Source of the DNA: Iris pallida
Lineage: Eukaryota; Streptophyta; Magnoliopsida; Asparagales; Iridaceae
Length of the DNA: 64,000 nt
NCBI GenBank assembly: GCA_029216955.1
Contig: JANAVB010003999.1
Coordinates: 4,547,572 to 4,611,571, forward strand
Direction: 5' to 3'
Shown here: piece after piece, positions 43,437 through 56,889 of the stretch
Numbering within the stretch: position 1 is the stretch's first letter
Layout: every line of letters starts with the position of its first letter
Notes under the pieces: model-generated
Seen by the model: the letters and a program-made list of their open reading frames with translations, nothing else
Databases searched by the model: none
What the model was told of the DNA's origin: nothing
Made by a program: the position numbers and the translations under genes

Positions 43437-43949
43437 TGTCACGACCTGCACCGTTTTTTTAAACGGATACGAGACGTGTCCAAGCCAGCCCACGCCGCAG
43501 TGTCGGCGGTAGAACGCTGTCACGGCCATGAAGATCAAAATCATAAATAATACTCATTCATAAAATTAATTTAATTTACAATGATCACAAGTTTTATATT
43601 TACAGAAAATATAAACTTGTACAAATAAATGAATGACTACAACTCAACTATCTAGCTAGTCTTTAGGCTTTTGTCTGCAAGTATTCCCGTCACTCCCCAA
43701 GCTAAGTGAATCCATGGCTAACCTGAAAAATGTTGGTTTTCAGTCAGAAATGGAACGAGCACAATTCACTGAATGCAATTTCAAATAAAGAAAATGACTA
43801 TACAACAGAGGCTAGACATCAATTACATATTTTTGAAAATAAACAGAAAATACGGAAAACCAATAGCAGATAAATAGACACAAAATACTTCCCCAAATGT
43901 TAGAAGTATCGTTGATATGTGATCGGTCTGGGGCACTACACCGCACGGT

Positions 43950-44175
43950 CTACGAGGTCTACTTGCAAGAAAATAAACAATGTCTACGAGGTCTACTTGC
44001 AGAAATATAAACAATGTCTACGAGGTCTACTTGCAGAAAATAAACAATGTCTACGAGGTCTACTTGCAGAAAATAAATAATGTCTACGAGGTCTACTTGC
44101 AAAAAATAAACAATGTCTACGAGGTCTACTTGCAGAAAATAAATAATGTCTACGAGGTCTACTGCATAAACACGG
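43950..44175 (+). repeat. 33-bp minisatellite, seven units (right LTR)
   Basis: Same unit and same copy number as in the left LTR, with fewer differences between units. Confidence 0.92.
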
Positions 44176-45714
44176 TCTACGGTCGGATCACGCATCCTTG
44201 GTACTTCTCATTCCCGACTCAACAATTTATAATAGAGTATAAAAATCACATAACCAATGACTAATCAATAGAATATAATAAAGATCAATATCGAAATGCA
44301 GACCATAAACTGTACTCGTCTGTGGTCCTTTGCTGGTGAAACCGACAATCCGAACTACTCGGTGTGCCACAATAGTCAAAACTCGTACAATAGTCTCCGA
44401 ATGTTGAAATAGACAATACCAATGATCTCAGAATAGTCCAATTAGCTAAGATTGCATGTCCTTAAGTCCAATTCTGGACACAGGGGCAAAACGGTAATTT
44501 TAGGCCAAAACGGTATCCGCCGTTGGACCCACTTTGCACAGAAAAGTGTGCCAGAGTCAACGGTCTCTAAAGTCGTCAAACTACATATCTACGGATCCAG
44601 TTTTCCGATACGAACTCAACCGTATGTCCAGAGTTCGATTCCGATGGGCCATGCAAAAATTCGCCCGTTGAGTAGAACCGTGGGGCCTACAAAACGGTGA
44701 TTCTATCAACTGCCTCAGAATCGGACCAAACTTGGCATACAGGACCAAACAAATGATACGGTTCTGTTGGCGCAAGTTTCGTCCCGATCTGACGAGCGTG
44801 CACGAAGTAATTGAGAAACTTGCACAGAGGCCGATACGGTAAATTTCGACGGATACGCATCAAATTTGTCGTGCACACGCGACCAATTTGAATTTCGTCA
44901 AAGCCCACACGACCATGAAGCTAATAAGCAGCTTCCGATGCCTACGGTGCGCGACCACGTCGCCTGCTTTGGCGGTACACACGTGGTATCGGAGAAATTC
45001 TAGTTTTGAAAACTGTTTTTAATCATATTTTTCTCGAACTTTGAAAACTGATTTCTTTGCACCCAGTTGATAAAAATCGAAACTACAAATTAGGTTATGA
45101 AGCCCTATATGTCGTCTTCAAGTGTGTTTAATTAGATCGCAAAAATATCGAACAAGTTTCCTGGAATCTGGGTACGAACATGGGTATCTGGGATTCCTAG
45201 AAACTGTTTTTGAAACAGTTTTTTTCCCCCAAAGTTTGATCAATTTTCTAAATCGATCAGTCGACTACCTTGAAAACGAATTACTGAAGGGTCGAGAGGG
45301 TCATATGGGTTCTGCATAGGACTTTACAGATCGAGTTTTGGTCGAGAAATCACGAAGATATGAGAGTTCGAATTTACCTGAGCGGCTGTTGCCCTGTTTC
45401 TGTGAACGCACGCGCGCGGATTTCGGCCCTGGCCGGCGCTCCGACGCTCGCCTGGTGGCCACGGTCGGCGGCGTGAAGCGTCCAGGGTCGGGGAGGCTCT
45501 CGTGGGATTAGGGTTTCGATGGGTTTACTTGCTCGATATATATATACACAGTATAAATACTGTTGTGAACCGCTCGGGCAAGGGAAGGAGTTGTGCTCGG
45601 GTGTGGTTTTGTACATATGCTGCTATTAGCAGCCTAGCAGTCACTTGGGAACTCAGGCTCGGCCTATGGGCCTGGCACAGCTGGGCCTGGCTTGCATCTT
45701 CTATTATATATATA

Positions 45715-46654
<940 letters not shown>

Positions 46655-46817
46655 TTTTCCATCAAAGTATTTATAATCTATTTCTTTTGTTTTATATAAT
46701 ATATACATAACTATTCACATGTATATTTATACATATAAGATAAATACCCATATACCATACAATATGCATACATTATAATTATATAAAACGAGTCTATCAA
46801 ATAAGCTACCAATACAC

Positions 46818-46923
<106 letters not shown>

Positions 46924-47575
46924 CACAAGTCGACTTAATAATAATAGTAGTAATAAAAATAATAATAATAATAATGAAATTCGATAAACCAAATAAGGCG
47001 TATATACCAATATGTACAGTTTAAAAATCTCCAAAATATACGAGGGTCTATTTTATACAAAGTCACTGAATAATAATAATAGCAATATTTATAATATTTA
47101 AATTACGAATATTTAGAAAATATTCATTAAACCATTAAAACGAATGCAATACCCTCATACCAAATTCCACCAACACGAATGTCATTGGACGTGCCGCATG
47201 ACTACATGGGCTTGGGCTTGGTACGGGTATAGTCCGGGCTGGTTTGGTACAACCGGGTCTCCTAATGTCAAATAATATTAAATATAAATAATAAAATATT
47301 TATAATGGTCATGTCACAACTTAGCCTGGTTTTCCTAGTTAGGGCATCACTATAGCTTGGCCTTCCTTGGCATGACTAATACACTAGTCAAAGCATGTCA
47401 CTGCACTATCCGTGCCATGATTTCTAATCACCTTGTACTCAATTCCTAACAATGACTAAGATCATCTACCGTAATAATAAACTAAATAATTATTTATAAA
47501 AATCTAGAAAAATTACCATTCAAATAAAATAAATAATAATAAAAATATTTCAAATTTCTGGGAAGGGCAGCTACA

Positions 47576-47580
47576 TACAC
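47576..47580 (+). repeat. Target-site duplication TACAC, right copy
   Basis: Matches 37396-37400. The Copia integrase resumes directly after it. Confidence 0.92.
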
Positions 47581-48617
47581 TCCGATATCTGTGACTTCAA
47601 ACAGTTCTCTACAAAGGCCGGGATAAAGTATTTCATAACCTTCATCGATGACTTCTCAAAGTATGCGTTCATCTACTTGCTGAAGGCTAAAGATGAAGCA
47701 TTCGAGAAGTTCAAGGAGTTCAGAGCCGAAGCTGAGCGGCAGACTGGACAACAACTCAAAAGAATAAGAAGTGATCGAGGTGGGGAGTATAGGTCTCATG
47801 AATTCGCATCGTTCTGCAAAGAACATGGAATTGTCAATGAGACTACGGCTCCGTACTCTCCTCAATCAAACGGAGTAGCAGAGAGGAAGAACAGAACGTT
47901 AACAGAAATGATTAACTCAATGTTGTTGACTGTTGGTCTTCCTAAGTGCTACTGGAGGGAAGCTGTATTGACGGCCACTTTTATTCTAAATAGAGTGCCT
48001 CATGCAACTTCAGACGTTACTCCTCATGAACTCTGGTTCAAGGTCAGACCTAACTTGAATGTCATTCGAGTGTGGGGTTGTCTGGCATATGTCAAGCTTC
48101 AAGATCTGAAGATTCAGAAGCTTGGGACAAGGACTACTAAGAAGATCTTCTTGGGGTATACCGAGAAGAGTGATGCTCGGAGATTTCTTGATATCGAGTC
48201 AAATCATATCATTGAATCTCGCGATACAGAATATTTTGAAGACAAATTTGTAAGGCACAAGAATATTGTTCTTGCGGATGTACCGGAGAACAATGAGGGT
48301 GCGCAGAAAACTGAAGTCTTCAATGAAGATGTGGTCTAAGAAGATGTTGTTGAAACAACGGTTGAACCAGATCTCGCTGAGCCGTCAACGAAGCGAGTGA
48401 GGAGGCCGAAGGACTTCGGAAGTGACTTTGTCACCTATCATGTGGAAGCAGATCCGCTTACCTATGATGAGGCGATGAAGACCAGAGACGCAGTTTTCTG
48501 GAAGGAGGCGATTGACAATGAATTTGATTCTATTACCTCAAATAACACTTGGGTGTTGGTTGATCTTCCTGAAGGAGCAAAACCATCGGATGCAAATGGA
48601 TCTTCAAAAAAAAGATG
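47576..48617 (+). pseudogene. Copia integrase core and start of RT
   Basis: The frame resumes at the split His (HSDICDF), then ITFIDDFSKYAF, IRSDRGGEYRSHEF (near 47768) and NGVAERKNRTL (near 47870), so the DDE residues are kept. TAA at 48337-48339 interrupts the linker. The frame then covers the RT start (TYDEAMK, FWKEAIDNEF) and shifts near 48600. Confidence 0.9.
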
Positions 48618-49349
48618 AAAGCAGACGGAACTATTGACAAGTTCAAGGCTAGGTTGGTAGCCAAGGGATTTTCTCAGAAGCAGGGGATTGACTATTTTGA
48701 CACGTATTCTCCAGTAGCCTGGATGACCACCATCAGAATGTTGATTGCTCTCGCAGCAATACATAAGATGGTGATACATCAGATGGATGTGAATACAGCT
48801 TTCCTAAATGGCGAGCTGACCAAAGAGATTTACATGAAACAGCCAGAGGGATTTGTCATCAGGGGTCTTGAAGACAAAGTCTGCAAGTTGGTGAAATCTT
48901 TGTATGGTCTTAAACAGGCTCCCAAGATGTGGCATGAAAAATTTAACAAAGTTATAAGGTCAAATGGCTATATGGTTAGCGATACAGACAAGTGTGTTTA
49001 CACAAAGTTCGCTGATGGAAGAGGTGTGATCGTTTGTCTGTACGTGGACGGCATGCTTATCCTAGGTACGAATATTAGCTGTGTCACAGAGACAAAGAAA
49101 TTCATCTCAAGCAAGTTCAGTATGAAGGACTTGGGGGAAGCTGATGTGATCTTTGGGATCAAGATCATTCGGATAGACACTAGACTAGCGCTGTCACAGT
49201 CTCATTATATTGAGAAAATGATCACTCATTATTGGTATCGGGATCTTCCAGGGATCGATACGCCGTACAGGTGTAATCTGAAGCTGAAGCCTAATTCAGA
49301 GAAAAGCGTCAAGCAGCTTGATGTATGCTACTACTGCCACAAGGCCTGA
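48615..49349 (+). pseudogene. Copia reverse transcriptase
   Basis: It contains FKARLVAKGFSQ, AFLNGEL and LYGLKQAP motifs of Copia RT. The catalytic YVDD reads YVDG at 49041-49052, so the second aspartate is lost. A frameshift near 49318 leads to the RNase H frame. Confidence 0.9.
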
Positions 49350-49989
49350 CATAGCTTTCGTCGTAGGAATGCTGAGTCGTTTTACGAGCAACCCAGCTTC
49401 TGAACACTGGAAAGCTGTGAAACGGGTTATGAGATATCTCAAGAAGACTCAGACATATATACTGTACTACAGCGGAGATCCGTCGATATTGGAAGGCTTC
49501 AGTGATGCCAGCTGGTGCTCAGTGATGGAGAGCGAGAGGTCCACATGTGGATTTATTTTCACAATGGGTGGAGCTGCTATATCGTGGAAGTCGAAGAAGC
49601 AGACTATGCTCTCGCGATCATCCATGGAATTTGAGTTCTTTGCACTTGATACCGCAGCCGAGGAAGCAGAATAGCTTCGGGAGCTCATATATGATCTTCC
49701 AATGGTTGGGGCGCAAATACCGACGATACCGATATACTGCGACAACCAGGCGACTGCGGCAGTGGCTTCAAATGACCTCTTCAACGGAAAGAAGAGGACT
49801 GCACGGTTGAAGCACAAGGCAGTACACGATCTTATCAAGAGAGGTGCCATTGCAGTAATTGATGTTCGGAGTCAGGAGAACCTGGCGGATCCGTTCACCA
49901 AGGGCCTCAAGCGCCAGCTGGTCGATGACAAAGCTTGTAAAATGGGCTTGAAGGCATTCTTATATTGTATTATTGTATTTCTACCATAA
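49318..49989 (+). pseudogene. Copia RNase H
   Basis: RNase H of the Copia type with FSDASWC (near 49498), CDNQATAAV (near 49738) and the terminal motif ENLADPFTKGL (near 49879). TAG at 49672-49674 interrupts it. The end is about 1.05 kb before the 3' LTR. Confidence 0.9.
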
Positions 49990-50248
49990 AGTTTTATGCT
50001 ATTAGTTCAAAGATTTATCTACTAGGCATCTAGATTTTGGTTCAAGGGAGAACCACTAATCGGAAGAATATCAGGAACGGTGGGTACATGTTCTATTGGG
50101 CATGGAGAGGTTACGGACCTATAACCACTGTTGTCTACTGTTGTTTTCTGCGAAAAACGGTTCCTGTGGGAAGGTTGGCTTAATTGCCTTAATGAGTTCT
50201 CAGGCAGAGTGAATGTCTGGTGTGCTTTACAGGAGGCACGGTAGAGCA

Positions 50249-50700
50249 GCACTACAAGGAGTAAAACTCCATGCTATAGTGGGGTGACTCCACAATAAGG
50301 TTCCTATATGTGGGGTGCTGCCCAGTAATAGGATAAAGCCTCGGCTTTGCAGGCCAAGTCACAGCGGCGTAGCACCGCAAATAGGCAGTTAGCCTAATGT
50401 TGTATGTTAAAAATAAAGAGGGGTGTAGTCAGCACTACAAAGAGGAGGAGTTCCTCATGTTACAGTGGCACGACACCACGATGAGGTACCCGGTTAGGGA
50501 TAAAGCCTCGGCCTTGCAAGCCATGTCGTTGCGGCGTAATAACGCAAGGGAGCCTAAGGCTTCATGCTGGGTAGTTTGGCACTACAAAGAGGCGGTTGTC
50601 TCATGCTACAGTAGTATGACACTACGATGAGGTTCCCGGTACAGGGTAAGGCCTCGGCTTTAAGCCATGTCATAGCAGCGTAGCACCGCAAGGGAAGCAC
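50249..50700 (+). repeat. Three imperfect 120-180-bp repeats in the Copia 3' untranslated region
   Basis: Copies begin GCACTACAA at 50249, 50432 and 50579. Each contains AAGCCTCGGC or GGCCTCGGC and GCGTAGCACCGCAA or a variant. I see no gene from 49990 to 51048. Confidence 0.8.
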
Positions 50701-51035
50701 AAAGCGCTTTTTGCCATGTCTCTTTATAATGAACTCACCTATAGTGTATGGACAAAGAGATATCAGGCCGTCTCTTGAGGGTAAACTTGTAGACGCCCAA
50801 AATTATACACTGAAACCAGGCTGGCACAGGGCCTTTAATATGTAGCCAGAAGCACATGTAACTACATTATGTGAGTGAAAAGAATTTCAGCTATGATGCA
50901 GAATTCAAGGCTTAGTCCATTCTTGTATTATAGTCTGATTTTTGATCCATGCGGGAAGATTCAAGTCGTCAGCGATATCTCTCCTAATGTATGATGGACA
51001 GTTACTGTGGGAAACACTTATACCCATATATAGAG

Positions 51036-51048
51036 ATATGTGGGGGAT
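51036..51048 (+). other. Polypurine tract of the Copia element
   Basis: TATGTGGGGGAT precedes TGTTGGAG, matching the usual GTGGGGGAT-TGTTGG junction of plant Copia elements. Confidence 0.8.
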
Positions 51049-52345
51049 TGTTGGAGTTTTGGTTTTTTTCTTTAGAAAGCTTTAGTCCCACATCGAAAAA
51101 AACAAAGAGATTGTATCTCTATATATTAGCTTTGCTATTATTGGAGATGCACATGTGGTGTGGAGGTGCACATGGGTTTGCCATGTGGGGTTATTTTTCT
51201 AATAAAAAAGGCTAAAATCAACAATTAAAGCATTCATGATTTTTGCTCTTGGGAAATTTATTTCCATGGGAGCTAAGCCCCGTAGGGGCTTAGCGACTCG
51301 GACTCGGACACAGGCTCATGGGCTCATGAGGCGTAATGTGACGTTTTGTTGGCGTACTTTGCACTTAGCACGTCAGCATCGTCGCTAGGCGCATAGTGAG
51401 CTTAAGTTGTGCTCGTTGCGCGAGCCACTTCCGCGGCCACGTTGCGTGCGCCAGGGTACGTGCCAGGTTGCGCGCCAGGTTGTGCACAGGTTGCGCACAG
51501 GTTGCGCCGGCTGAGCCGATTGCGCACGTTACGTACGTTGCGTAAGTTGTGCGCGTGGCGCACGTTGCACGAGTGGCACAAGGTGGCGCAGGTCGCGCAG
51601 GTTGCGTAGTGGTGCAGTACGCACAGTGGCGCAGGTTGGCACAAGTGGCTCAGTACGCGGAGTGCAAGGAGCGCAGGGTGCACGCAGTTGGCGCAACTTG
51701 CAGTAGAACGTGCATTTGCATGTTCTGGACGGTTGCTACATGTTCGGGGTGATTTTTACCACGTCCCTAACTTTGTGGCAACCAAACAGTTGCTGCAGGA
51801 CCTATATAAGGCATCATCTCTCTCTCAAGGCCAGACATAGACAAGAAAGAGAAGCCACCATAGAAAGTTTACAAAGTATTTTTTAACATAAGTAAACAGA
51901 GAATTCAGAAGTGTTTTTTTAACACAGTTCTGATCTTCCAGTAGCCTTCGAGAGAGAGGAAAGGCGCCGCCCCAGCGTTGATTTTGTACGGAATTTTGTG
52001 TTCATCCGAGGTGTCAGAAGAGCAGAAGTGTTCCAAGTTCTCCTACGAACTTGCTGGTTCCTGGAAGCTGTTCGTGTAGGGCGAATAAAGCTTTGAGCAA
52101 CGGTGATTATCCACCCCAGCAGGAGTTCTTCCATATTTTGCCAGTCACCTTCTTCGTTGCTGCCAGTAATTCTGATTGTATATTCTTTTTAGAAGTACTA
52201 CGATCTGATTGATGTTGATTACGAAATCTTTTTAGATTCTCGTAATTCAGAATCACTTTTCTTGAAGTGTTGATTTGAAACATTGTTTTTACAATTGTTT
52301 CATTTTCTTAGTTTTCCATCAAAAAATTGTGCCCCGGCACTAACA
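51049..52345 (+). repeat. 3' LTR of the Copia element
   Basis: It starts TGTTGGAGTTTTGG with TAGTCCCACATCG shortly after, both common in plant Copia LTRs, and ends near GGCACTAACA. A GC-rich block of GCGCAGGTTG-like imperfect repeats fills 51405-51710. A TATA-like CTATATAAGG lies near 51801. The end is tentative because the 5' LTR is missing. Confidence 0.7.
51405..51710 (+). repeat. GC-rich short-period repeat in the Copia LTR
   Basis: Degenerate units such as GTTGCGCACAGG, GCGCAGGTTG and TGGCGCACGTTG recur every 9-12 bp. The composition is very different from the AT-rich rest of the LTR. Confidence 0.7.
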
Positions 52346-52562
52346 ACTCATACAAACATACCCCCTTTTTTGTTGGAATCAAAATACATAAACTGTTCCC
52401 CAAACCACGAAGATGCGAAGAACCAAAATAAAGCACCGAAATCAAATCGTCAAGAAATCAGGGCCAACAACTCAAATACAAAAACGATTTTGACGTAAAA
52501 AAATCTTACAGAAAAATCAAAAGACGTACGATCAGAGTTCGATCCTGAAAAATCTTTCCTAA

Positions 52563-52898
52563 GGTCTCGTTTGGTTGGCAGAATCTCCGGGTTGGGAAAG
52601 GAAAGTGATTTCTTTCCTATGTTTGGGTGTCCAAGGAATTGAGGAGAAAAGAAAAGTGATTCCCAATGGAAGGAAAATTAGGGGAGAAAGTGATTCCATC
52701 CATCCATGCAAGGAATCACTTTCCTACATTTAAATATTCACTTTTCTTTCCAAATTTCTTGGCATTGCCAAACATCGGAAAGGAAAATCAATATGGATTA
52801 AAGTTTTCCAAAGAAAAGAAAATAACAATTTCCCAAAGAAAAGAAAATGGCAACGAATTGATTTCCTTTCCCTTACATTCCGTGCACCAAACGAGGCC
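52563..52898. mobile_element. Tourist-like MITE (336 bp)
   Basis: Terminal inverted repeats GGTCTCGTTTGGT (52563-52575) and ACCAAACGAGGCC (52886-52898) differ at one base. TAA duplications lie at 52560-52562 and 52899-52901. The terminal sequence and TAA target are typical of PIF/Harbinger-derived Tourist MITEs. There is no coding capacity. The flanks 52346-52559 and 52902-53454 show nothing I recognise. Confidence 0.88.
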
Positions 52899-53454
52899 TA
52901 ATAATATAAAAGATACACCGACTCTTTACAGACTCCCCACGGGTCCAAAACGTATCACCATAACTACTTGGACACAAAAAATCGGTTACAGACTTCCGAA
53001 GAACAAAAATGACGAGAAGAATTATCCAACACCGTCTTTCCTTCAATGTAGCCTTCAATCTCTTTATCCCTTTCAGGCACCAACTTACATGGACTTTCAT
53101 AGATTATGGTTAGAAAATACCTATATAGTCCCCTCAATCCCACAACAAATCTGGATCATTAGATTTGATCAAATGGTGTATAAAACACCACAGAACTCAC
53201 ACAGTTCCGACAAAATCAAATTCTGCCCAATTCGATTTTTAAGGGCCAACAGAGTTTTGTCCCATACGGACAGAATTCTATCAAAATTCTCCTGTGTCTG
53301 GACAGATTGGACTGCTCTACTGTGAAAAATATTACAACACCCCAGTTTCTTCGATGGCACTCGTCGCACTCCGAAATATTCTTCACATAGTTCGAAAATT
53401 TCTTCTAATATACCAACACTTTCTATAAGTGTTTTCATGACACGATAAACACTT

Positions 53455-54985
53455 GTGACTCATAGTCATATAAGTCCCGAAAATTTTTACACAGGGGGAT
53501 AAAATTTGTCATATTTACGAAAAAAAAAGGGACGAGTTTGAAAAAATTACGAAAGAAAGGATTGGACACCATCAGTGATGTCGTCCATAAAAATAAACAA
53601 ATTTCCCCACAAGACGACATCACTGATGGCGCTGGCTCCCACCCTCGGGCGCCATCACCGATGTCGCTACATATCATTCCCCTCCTGTGATATTGATGAT
53701 GTCGCCAGACTTTTTTCCCTTCCACCAACACATGCTAGACCCTCCCCCAACACATGCTAGATTCCCCCCTCATAGACTAGCTCGACTTTTTTCCCCTAAT
53801 ATATACAGTTTATGGTTATGGCTATGTACCAAATTGTTAGTAGATTACATCATGGAATCTTTATGTTTGTAGTTCTCGCTATTCATTTGTTAATAAAGTA
53901 CAGAGTTGGTAAGACCATACCCATCTTTATTCAATTTTTTAAACATAAAAAATGGCAATTTTCGTTGGTACTGGTAATTGATAAATGGGCAATATAGGAA
54001 AAGTAGCAACCAAGAAGCGTAACGGAGAGAGTGAGGGAGAGAAGTGGGACCCACCTATTTTGGCATTTCCCCACCCATACGTCACGATCTTATCTAAGGA
54101 TGGGTATGGGTCGGGCCGGGGCCAATTTTTGTGGACCCGAACAGGATTCGTTCTTTGGCGGGGAGGGACGGGGCGGGTTAATTATTTTTGGAACCGGACC
54201 CGACCCGACCCGTTTGAAACGGATCCAATCCACCAAAACTCGCAGGTCCAAATTGGTCTTATACCAAAGTGTACAAAATTCAAAAATTGTAGAAAAAAGA
54301 CAAAAAAAACTGTATAAAAAAACTACCTATACCTGTAGATTGTAGTGTTATATGAACTTTAAGTAAATTTTGGGTTTGGTACCAGTAACTTTGTTAGGTT
54401 TTTACTTTTGAGTTTAGGAATTTTAGGTAAATTTTCTAATTTACCCCTACAAACGGGCCGGGCCAGGATCCCGTTTGTTTTCATATTATGACCCGCCCCG
54501 AACCGTTTATAGGACACGACCCGCCCCGCCCGTTTAAATTACAAAATTTAGGATCCGGCTCGTTTGACGAATATACGGTTCGGGCCGGGTCGGAACCGCG
54601 GGTCCTGGAACCGTATGCCCAGCCCTAATCTTATTCGATTGAAAGAAAAATCGCAATAGGGAGAGGAGGAATCTACCATGGGGTGGGGGGAGGGAGGGAA
54701 AGTACGACGACATAATGAATGGCGTCCTATTTTTGGCGACATTACTGATGACGTCTGAATGTGGGGGCCACATTACGACGCTATCTGTGATGTCGTCTGG
54801 TGTGAAGATTCGTTTATTTTTTTTGTGGCGACATCACTGATGGCACCCTACCCTCTCTTTCAAAAAATTTTCAAACTCGTCCTCTTTTGCATAAATACAC
54901 TAAAGTTTATCCTCCTGCGTAAAATTTTCCGTATAAGTCGTGAATCTAGGCCTTAATTCTATTCGTAACTTGTGAGTTTAGGATT
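53455..54985. mobile_element. Large imperfect inverted repeat, foldback or MULE-like element
   Basis: The left arm (about 53455-53720) and right arm (about 54700-54960) align as reverse complements, sharing TTCAAACTCGTCC, GATGTCGTC and repeated GCGACATCACTGATGG. Within each arm the GACATCACTGATG motif occurs several times in both directions. The middle has no gene and contains a hAT-like MITE. Tekay-like element B is inserted at 54990, just outside or in the end of the right arm. I recall similar motifs beside transposon-like PMD genes in plants, but cannot verify this. Confidence 0.6.
54094..54627. mobile_element. hAT-like MITE rich in GGGTCGG motifs
   Basis: ATCTTAT flanks it at 54087-54093 and 54628-54634 (8 bp if one mismatch is allowed: GATCTTAT/AATCTTAT). 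The ends AAGGATGGGTATGGG and CATGCCCAGCCCT-like (54612-54626) are imperfect inverted repeats. The interior has GGGCCGGG and CCCGACCCG clusters, as in plant hAT-type MITEs. There is no coding. Confidence 0.65.
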
Positions 54986-54990
54986 CCTAC
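54986..54990 (+). repeat. Target-site duplication CCTAC, left copy
   Basis: Matches 63142-63146, directly outside the two LTRs of Tekay-like element B. Confidence 0.93.
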
Positions 54991-56650
54991 TGTAGTACCC
55001 CGTCCCTACATCGTGCTCCATTTCCGTCCACGGGGTGTACGAGAAAGGAACATTGTCGCTATCGATTCGGTCGGGACCGATAGGTCGGAATCGGCCGAGT
55101 CGATCGAACGGGAACGGTTGAATTAAGATCCATTCCACGTTATGGAATGGCTTCTTCGGAACCAAGTCCCATATTCAGCGGGTTGCGCCTCGAGGATTGG
55201 CTCAGCGGCTGAGTCGAGAGAGACCTCCCATTGCTCTGGTTTTCATGCCGCACTTGATTTGGCTTTGGCTTTGGTTTTCGTGAATGCATTTTTTGTGAAT
55301 GTTTTCGGTGGGTTTTCGTGACGCGTTTTCGAGCTTCGCATTCATATCGAATATCCTTGAATTTTGCAGTGTTCTAATCAGTTGCTTATGCGATTACAGG
55401 TGATCGCGTAGGCGACATCAGCACAGCCAACCGGTCACTCGCTTGAAGCAAGCCTAAGACGAGTGGCTGACCTCCTTTGTCTCGTCCCTCTACTTCAAAA
55501 CTCAATATGTGAAGTAATATGAATGCTTGTCATAATAGTGTAGAATCAATAAAATTGTGGCACGATTCTTCACAAAACACTTGCTATCGAACTGGCGATA
55601 TTGACAATAGAAAACGTGTTTTCTTACGCAAATCTACTTAGCCTATGCAAAACAATGAATGAATCGATTAACGTTTATCGCAACGATACGGTCAAGTAAG
55701 CAAATCAACTAAGTTCAAAGAAAAACGGTCATTGGACAACTTGTCGACAAGGTAAAGTTTTCTCGAACGGTTGCCTAGGGCAAGGGACCGATTCGGCCCG
55801 GGAGGAACGAGTGTAGCAGCGCCAACCCTTCATCGGCACGAGTTATGCGGGCACTTTCGCACAGGGCTCTCGACCCGACGCGAAAGGGGCGTCGTCTAAC
55901 CAATGCTATAGTCCGCGATGGCTTGACATTGCCAGTGGCCTTCATACCCCTGCACTGCTTAACAGGTGCACGGGACACAGGATGAATATGATAGTTGCTT
56001 AATGATATCCAGTTTCATATGCTTGCCTCAAAACAGGTTAACATGCAAATTGAACAGGATAGTTAGAAAGATAATTGAAATAGCTAGCTAACATGTTTAC
56101 GAAACTTCTTGAATCAAATGCAGAGCTTGGATTTAATTACCCATTCGCCAGTACATGTGTATCGTGCTGAATCTCGCTCTTTGCAGGTCCCACGAACTAG
56201 GAAGGACGCGCCAGCTAGCTCGGCGGCGTTCGTGATTTTGAAGCTTCGGCCGTGCGTCGAAGACTTTCTCTGCGACTCCACTTTTGAAGGCTCTCGACAG
56301 TCCAAGGAAGATGACTCAGCGTCCCTCCCATCCAGGTCACTGGAGTACTTTATGTATATTGAGGGATGTGTGCAATGTATGGAACGGCTATCTCATCGGC
56401 ACTCTTTTGTAATCGAGTCATGTTGTAGCCCGTACGACAATGAGTCTTGTATCGGAGTCTGTAAAAGATGTTCATTATCAATAAAGATCAAGTTTTCTTT
56501 ACACATTGTGTGAATCAATTTGTCTGTGTATTCTCTTAAATCTCGTGTCTCGGATTACCTTATGACTATGCCTTGTGCGAGCGTAAATTAGGTTCGCACG
56601 ACATCACGCCTGAGGGACGATTATCGATTCGACGGAATCGGAGCGTGACA
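54991..56650 (+). repeat. 5' LTR of element B
   Basis: Runs TGTAGTACCCCG...CGGAGCGTGACA. A 134-codon open frame at 56109-56513 is shared with the 3' LTR, but that follows from LTR duplication and is not evidence for a gene. Confidence 0.95.
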
Positions 56651-56653
56651 TAA

Positions 56654-56665
56654 TGGTATTAGAGC
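56654..56665 (+). other. Primer-binding site of element B
   Basis: TGGTATTAGAGC is one base from TGGTATCAGAGC, the initiator Met tRNA complement, three bases after the LTR. Confidence 0.88.
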
Positions 56666-56889
56666 ACGGCTTTATGCCCTTAGCCTCCAATGTTGAGTTC
56701 TAGTCTCCAACCGTTGACCTCGTGTCGATGAGATGAGTTGTTCCATACGCTGAACCTAGGACATTTTTTAAAACTAACGAGAGTTGGTTTCTTTTCCCTG
56801 CAGTTACGGGTGCTCAGGCGGAAGACGAGACGAGCGCTTCCAGCGGTTCGAGTGCTTCTAGACCTGGGCATTCCGTCAACCCAACGGGA

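Noticed and set aside
52666..53325. 219-codon plus-strand frame
   Set aside because: It runs through a Tourist-like MITE and its end into non-coding flank, with no recognisable motif.
56109..56513. 134-codon frame in both LTRs of element B (also 62600-63004)
   Set aside because: Presence in both LTRs follows from LTR duplication. No known domain, and part is absent from fragment A.
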